Below, piece after piece: positions 58,725-64,000 of a stretch of 64,000 nt of DNA. Positions within the stretch are counted from its first letter, which is position 1. The number at the start of each line of letters is the position of its first letter. A model generated the notes under the pieces. It was given only the letters and a program-made list of their open reading frames with translations, made no database searches and was not told the origin of the DNA. The translations under genes and the position numbers were made by a program. This DNA is from Paralvinella palmiformis (lineage: Eukaryota; Annelida; Polychaeta; Terebellida; Alvinellidae), in contig JAODUP010000184.1 in assembly GCA_025642065.1 (NCBI GenBank), positions 1,187,001-1,251,000 of the forward strand, given 5' to 3'.

Positions 58725-59662
58725 ATTATTATAATACCAAACTTATAAAGCGCTCTTTTCATACTTAAAGCCTGTTCAAAAGCGCTGTACATAAACTTAT
58801 GAAAAACATTCATGAATGTGAGCTGGGAGTGTAGTCCATAGCTTGGCTGCTGAACACTAACATTTTCTTTCGCCATAGCTAGATGTTCTAACCCTTGGAA
58901 CCACCAATTTCACTGAACCCATCGAACGTGGTGTTCTTCTTGGTTGATAAACTGTCAACATGTCAGATATGTATCTTGGAGCCTGTTCATGTAGGGCTGT
59001 ATACGTGTGCATTATGATTTTAAATTGCGCTCGATACTTAACAGGTAACCGATGGAGATCCTTCAATATTGGTGTCATGCGACTCCGGCGTGATGTTCGG
59101 GTTACAATCCGTGGCGCTGTGTTCTGTATACTTAGTAACTTGTTAATGGAGGTCTGAGGCAATCCATTGAGCAAAGCGTTACAGTAGTCCAAGCGTTATT
59201 TTATAAGCCCATTGACTAGTGACTTACTTGCATCACTTGTTAAGTAACGCCTAATATGCCCAATGTTGCGGAGTTGGTGATAGCCAGACCTACAGATATT
59301 ATTCAACTGTTGCTCCATATAGTCAGTGCAGAGTCAAAGATAACACCTAAGTTCCTCACAGTATTCACTGATGTTACATTAATGTCACCAAAACAAACAG
59401 TAACGTTTTCCATATGGATGGCATTATGCTTAGACGTGAACAGCATAACTTCCGCCTTGTCACTGTTCAGTTTGAGCATGTTTGTACGCATCCATCCCTC
59501 AATGTCAGTAAGACAGTTCTCAATGAGTGAGAGGGATTGCGCACGAAATATATAATATATAGATATATCTAGGCGCTGTACTACGCTCCATGCAGTACCA
59601 TATGACAGCGTTATCAACTGCCATGGTCGCAGTATAATGATAAATACGGGATCATGATTCAC
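58725..59662 (-). mobile_element. 5'-truncated CR1/L2-type non-LTR retrotransposon
   Basis: On the minus strand, broken frames encode the C-terminal part of a reverse transcriptase: WMRTNMLKLNSDKAEVMLF and VRNLGVIFDSALT (59552-59310), then RLDYCNALLNGLP, LLSIQNTAPRIVTR and LHRLPVKYRAQFKI (59196-59010), with TYTALHEQAPRYISD after it. Downstream is a 3' tail containing AAGAGCGCTTTATAAG and ending in TATTATAATAATATTAG near 58725, the tail style of CR1/L2 elements. The catalytic core and endonuclease are missing, as expected of incomplete reverse transcription, and the frame changes between the two segments. Confidence 0.85.
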
Positions 59663-60184
59663 AAAAATCTATAATCATCAAACCGGATACTGATTTAAAA
59701 TATTATAATTACTTGTAGTTGAATTGAAACTGGAGAGTTGTTTAATCCTAATCTTTATCCCGATTAAGCAGTGCGCTACGACTCTACCCTAACGCCCTCT
59801 ACGTGGATAACCGTGGAAATAAGACCTTTGCGGACACGGGAATTCCGGTAAAAATATCAACAAGTTAGTGTTAATTGATGTGGGTGTGAAAATTTTCTTG
59901 AAGATTACCTGTCTTGTATTCCCGTAATTCATACATTTCTTGGTATACCTTTTCTCGTCATTTACACATTTCGACCTAGTCAGGTGTCCTTAATTAACCA
60001 TCTGCTGGTATAGTCCAAGCCAGCCAGCAACTCAATACACAACTGGGGTAGTCCCATTATACAAAACGTACTTATGAATGTTCTGAAAGATCTCCTATAT
60101 TCGATGAACCTGCCAAAAACCACCTGCATTTTCCTAAATTATAAACTTACCGGACAGTCAATAGGCCAAGCCGCATCTTTGAAT

Positions 60185-60300
60185 GTAATGAGTTGAAATG
60201 AAACACCCAGCCTTCAGACTTTGTCACACAACTAGGCCTGGATTTGAACCCAGGTGCTATAAGTCCATGGCCTAATACGTTACCTGTTAGGCCATGTGGA
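60185..60300 (-). mobile_element. Old tRNA-derived SINE copy
   Basis: Minus strand: CCACATGGCCTAACAGGTAA and B box CTGGGTTCAAATCCAGGCC, then GAAGGCTGGGTGTTTCATTT. It resembles the diverged copies at 5835 and 39025. A further 3'-end-like piece (GTGCACAAAAGTGGCCCGAA inverted) lies at 60490-60515. Confidence 0.5.
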
Positions 60301-61104
60301 TAGATCCATTTAAACAGAGGAAAGATTCAACAAAACCAGCGTTAACTTATGGGATTTATCCAAACTGAATCCGAGTGAATAATAATAACTGATAAAATTC
60401 TCTTGAAGATTTCTTAATGTACGACACATAACGAAGATTTATATGATGATAATGGCTTTATGATATGGAGGAAATGTAAATATTTCCGTTTTCGGGCCAC
60501 TTTTGTGCACGACCAAAGGCTTAATGGGCTGAATAACTAGCAAAGCGAAATGCACAATGAAACACCATTCATACACGAGCCAAGATTTAATTCCTGGTCC
60601 AGGAATGTGCCACTTGTTTTGTAATTGTGCTCGTCACACCCGAGACTCGTGGCCGTCGGGTGATCCCGCTAGAAACCCCCCTACGAATATAAGAAACACG
60701 GAACTTCAAACCTTGGGCGTACCATTTCGTCAACAGACACGACGATACATATTGACAAAACAGCTACAATAGTATGTAGCACGATGCCATTATAAAAAGC
60801 TAAACATTGAGGTAAAGAGAAAAAGGATGACAAGATAATAATGGCAACATTTTATTAAAACTTCAATAACAGCCTCTAGAGAGAGTTTGCAGAAACCTTT
60901 TTTTGTGTACCTTTATATTTTGTTACGTTTAAATGGAAAAAAATCACCCCCGACAAAATTATAACATCAATCACATCATCTGCAAACATATTTATCTTTA
61001 ATGATGCCGGCAGATCATGTAAAAATCAACAAGAAACAACTTAATTAGAGTAGAGTAATCATCCCTTGGGATGTCATCCCAAGACATACCGTTACCCAAA
61101 GTGC

Positions 61105-61393
61105 AGACATGAGGTCCATTGATTATTTATCAAAAATGGAATTGGAATCGATAAATTTTTAATTGGAATTGAAGTTTCCTACAAAATAATTCAATCCACA
61201 AATTAATTTACCATTTAATTTTTTTTATTCCAAAATATTTCTTCCATGACAATCCAACTCGGAGTAGGTATTCCAAGTAGGCACTTGGAGTACCTACTCA
61301 TGGAAAAAGTAGTGGGTAAAAAGAGTCGGAATTGATAAATTTGATGTGGAATTGACCAAATGGAATTTACAAAATGGAACTGACCCCATGTCT
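61105..61393. mobile_element. Second full copy of the AGAYRTRGGGTCAATTCC MITE
   Basis: Same family and orientation as 41639-41903. The left end AGACATGAGGTCCATTG is diverged; the right end, inverted, is AGACATGGGGTCAGTTCC. The interior shares TTCTTCCATGACAATCC and GTACCTACTCATGG-type blocks with the first copy. Confidence 0.75.
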
Positions 61394-63272
61394 GGTGGGG
61401 GGTTCTTCAGGATTCCCCTCTAAATTATATCAAATTTCCTCCAGATTATATCAGAAAGGCCAACCTTAATGTCACAAAAATTTAGAAAAGTCTATATATA
61501 GAGTGTCTGATAGTAATTAATAGTATCCTAATCATATTTAAAACAAGTAACAACAACAAATATAATTAGATTATTAATATAACTATACAATATATGTTGT
61601 TAAAATAACGTTTGATTCCACTTATCTGCCACTGATTAAAAAGTGCAATATTCCAGTTATAGCATTTGACTCAAACAAACATTGTTGATCTAAATAATGC
61701 AGATCATAAAAATACCAATATAATAAAACATACATTTTTCAACAAATACATGTACATAGCACAAACACACATGTGAGAATATAGTCATCCCGCTATAAAT
61801 AAATTTGAAAAATTAACATAAATATAGAATTTACTCTAAATCAGTTAGCACTGGGAGACCAGAAAAAAAGGTAATGAACATATTGTTGACAATACGGATA
61901 GGAAACCTTAAGAATCACTTCCTAGTGATATAAAAGTGGATGTGGACATTCATACAAGTCGGTGAAACAATTATTATCTAACTACTTGTCTGAGTGAACT
62001 AAGTTTACGTACTGGATGATACTAAGTATTTCATCAATTGTTTCACACACCACATGTTTTTATGCATGTCCAATCAAATCTAACACAGAATAAATTAAAA
62101 TTAATAAAAATACGTGTATATTAGAAACGATGCTTTTGGCAAATACCGATACTTAATAGTGAAAATCTATTCAAGTTGTTGACAATCAGGGTACTGGAAG
62201 CTTACAAATATCATGTATAACCATATGACTGCAACGTCAGTCAGCAGAAATCACTTTATAAAATACTTGGTGAAATGAAATGGTGTTTTATGGTGAATCT
62301 TATGCACAGACTACATTAACAAAGGTAACACCAAAGATAATGAGGTGAAGTGAATGATGAAATACATTTCGGACATCCCTGGGATGGGATTTGAACCCTG
62401 ATCCGAGAGGTCTGTGGCTCATGGCACTAGTTCGTAATTGGAGATGGCGCAACAATGTTTGTTGAATGACACGTGCATTCATCGACACAAAGGCAATAAT
62501 TCGATTAACTTATTATGGCTCATCTGTCCCCGTTTCGAACCAGAAAATCCTTATGACATTCGTCTGATGACAAATACTTGGTTTAGCAAATTCAGAATTC
62601 ATGTTACTTCGTATAAAATGTAGGGAGAACCGAAAAAGTGGTACTGTTGCTCTTGTAGTTGTACCTGCCTAGATCCACACAGAAGAATTACTGACCAATG
62701 TTAAGGAAAAGGTAAATGTATTTGCACTGTTTTAAAACTGACGAAGTCCAGGTCAGATTTAATTTCTAATATATGTCATACAATCAATATTACTGATATT
62801 AAAGAGAAGAGTCTAACCTAGCATCAAATTTCATCTTCATTTATCAAATTAAAACCGACCTCATTCCTGTACTGACAATTATAGTCAAAACCCGTGGTCT
62901 AATTTCTACTATCATTTGGAACACCAGATGGCGCTTTTCTAATTTCAAAAATGTTAATTATGTAATATCCAAAACAAGAAATATCTAATACACAACACTG
63001 CCAATAACTAACAAAATTAGAACTAACGATAACAAATAACAATGACGAACATAACAGCTACTTCACAATAGTCATCAGTTTCGTTAAACTAAACAAACAC
63101 ACACACGGATGCTGGTGTTAGGTGATATCCCACGTCGTGCCGAGCGGCAGAAGCTCAGAAGTAGTCACAATTTGTTCACAGCAGAGATCTCCGCTTGGCA
63201 CTCACCAGTAGCCACATCTGCACAATCAGTATATCACACCCAGCTACTACACAGTGCCCGTCCCCTCTGGGG

Positions 63273-63504
63273 TCACAATACCGATGGCAGGTCGCATGTC
63301 AGCTTGAAGTTTCCGCCTTCCACCTTCAGTTCACTGTAGTACCATCTTCGGTTGCAACGACATTCGGCACCACATTTCTGCGAGCCACATTTTGTGCACG
63401 GGAAGTGACAACCTGGACACGTTTTCTCGAGACAGTCACACAGATCTTTGCTGATATCTGTCAGCAAACGACCCTGCTCATCGTAAACCTGGTTTTTACG
63501 AACT
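63273..63504 (-). CDS. ARL14EP-like protein, terminal exon (partial gene)
   Basis: An exon begins after the acceptor AATTTCAG (63504) and ends at TGA (63273-63275), giving 76 full residues after a split codon. It encodes the cysteine-rich C-terminal domain of ARL14 effector protein: LCDCLEKTCPGCHFPCTKCG then SQKCGAECRCNRRWYY and VEGG. The arrangement C-x-C-x5-C-x2-C-x3-C-x2-C-x4-C-x3-C-x-C followed by N-R-x-W is characteristic of this family (the ARF7EP_C domain) and probably binds zinc. In vertebrates ARL14EP links ARL14 to an actin motor on MHC class II vesicles; the same C-terminal domain also occurs in other, nuclear proteins, so the function here is open. All other exons lie to the right of this one, probably beyond 64000. 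The last ten residues, LTCDLPSVL, have no special motif. Confidence 0.88.
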
Positions 63505-63558
63505 CTGAAATTTATTAAAATGTTTAATTTTCAGGCTACACTAACATGAATGTACATA

Positions 63559-63598
<40 letters not shown>

Positions 63599-64000
63599 AC
63601 TTTTATAGGGTGAGTACACAAGTCCCTGGATATCTTTTCAATATGTTGTAGTGAGTGTTTTTAAATAAATTGGGTTTTGTTCCAATAAGACAACACTATA
63701 CTGCATATCACATAAGCAACCAACTCATGACTCCATACAGAAATTTTAATATATAGGAAATGCTAACTACAATTATACATTATTACAGACATATAATGAT
63801 ATATAGTTGAGTAGGCCAAAAATGACTGTCTTTTGTAAAACCAGGAGAATGGAATATGCTCTCCTTGGTAAGCTTTCAAAAGCCAGATGAAGGTCAAAGG
63901 GTAAGTTGCCAATGAGTGTATTTCCCAATTGTTTGCTTGGAACATCACTGTTTTCATCCAGTGAAGTAGGCCAATGAAAAGTTGAAAACACAATACAAAT
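63505..64000 (-). other. ARL14EP-like intron (partial)
   Basis: No further exon of the ARL14EP-like gene was recognised before the right edge. It contains a (GT)n(AT)n tract at 63559-63598. The two overlapping open frames at 63763-63993 are not supported by any motif. Confidence 0.5.

Larger units (their letters stand above)
59663..63272. other. Stretch between retroelement and ARL14EP-like exon
   Basis: Apart from a MITE at 61105-61393 and SINE-like pieces near 60185-60300, 60485-60620 and 62335-62440, nothing is recognised. Part of it must be 3' untranslated or flanking sequence of the ARL14EP-like gene; a minus-strand AATAAA occurs at 60851-60856 but is 2.4 kb from the stop codon. Confidence 0.45.

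Overview
This is nuclear DNA of an animal, most likely a marine mollusc or another lophotrochozoan. Coding sequence is sparse and split by GT-AG introns. It sits in AT-rich DNA full of (AT)n and (GT)n microsatellites, tRNA-derived SINEs, MITE-like inverted-repeat elements and decayed non-LTR retrotransposons. I see no bacterial operons, CRISPR arrays or ribosomal RNA genes. The phylum is a judgement from overall character; no diagnostic marker shows it.

I could reconstruct exon by exon, with splice sites and intron phases checked: (1) the first two coding exons of a death-associated protein kinase gene (DAPK, minus strand, start at 18653; the rest lies beyond position 1); (2) two complete vitamin K epoxide reductase paralogues in divergent head-to-head order, VKOR-B (minus, 32930 to 30339) and VKOR-A (plus, 40151 to 45476), with identical intron positions and phases; (3) a complete six-exon PARP16-type mono-ADP-ribosyltransferase gene (minus, 57032 to 49195); (4) the terminal exon of an ARL14EP-like gene (minus, 63504 to 63273). 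Also present are an apparently single-exon gene for a 146-residue single-pass membrane protein that I do not recognise (26126-26566, plus), a first exon encoding the N-terminal half of a THAP zinc finger (29828-29752, minus), and an exon-like open frame with the zinc-binding motif of the P2X7 cytoplasmic domain family (24214-24005, minus).

Layout: 1-18.65 kb DAPK exons in very long introns; 18.65-30.3 kb DAPK upstream DNA, P2X7C-like exon, membrane-protein gene and THAP exon; 30.3-45.5 kb the VKOR pair, separated by 7.2 kb that hold a decayed Jockey-type retrotransposon; 45.5-49.2 kb no gene seen; 49.2-57.1 kb PARP16; 57.1-63.3 kb a CR1/L2-type retrotransposon remnant and MITEs; 63.3-63.5 kb ARL14EP-like exon.

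The genes do not form one pathway. The most biologically interesting items are the diverged VKOR pair, in which one copy has an altered quinone-site signature and lacks the dilysine ER signal of the other, the unrecognised membrane protein, and several repeat families visible from internal copies alone.
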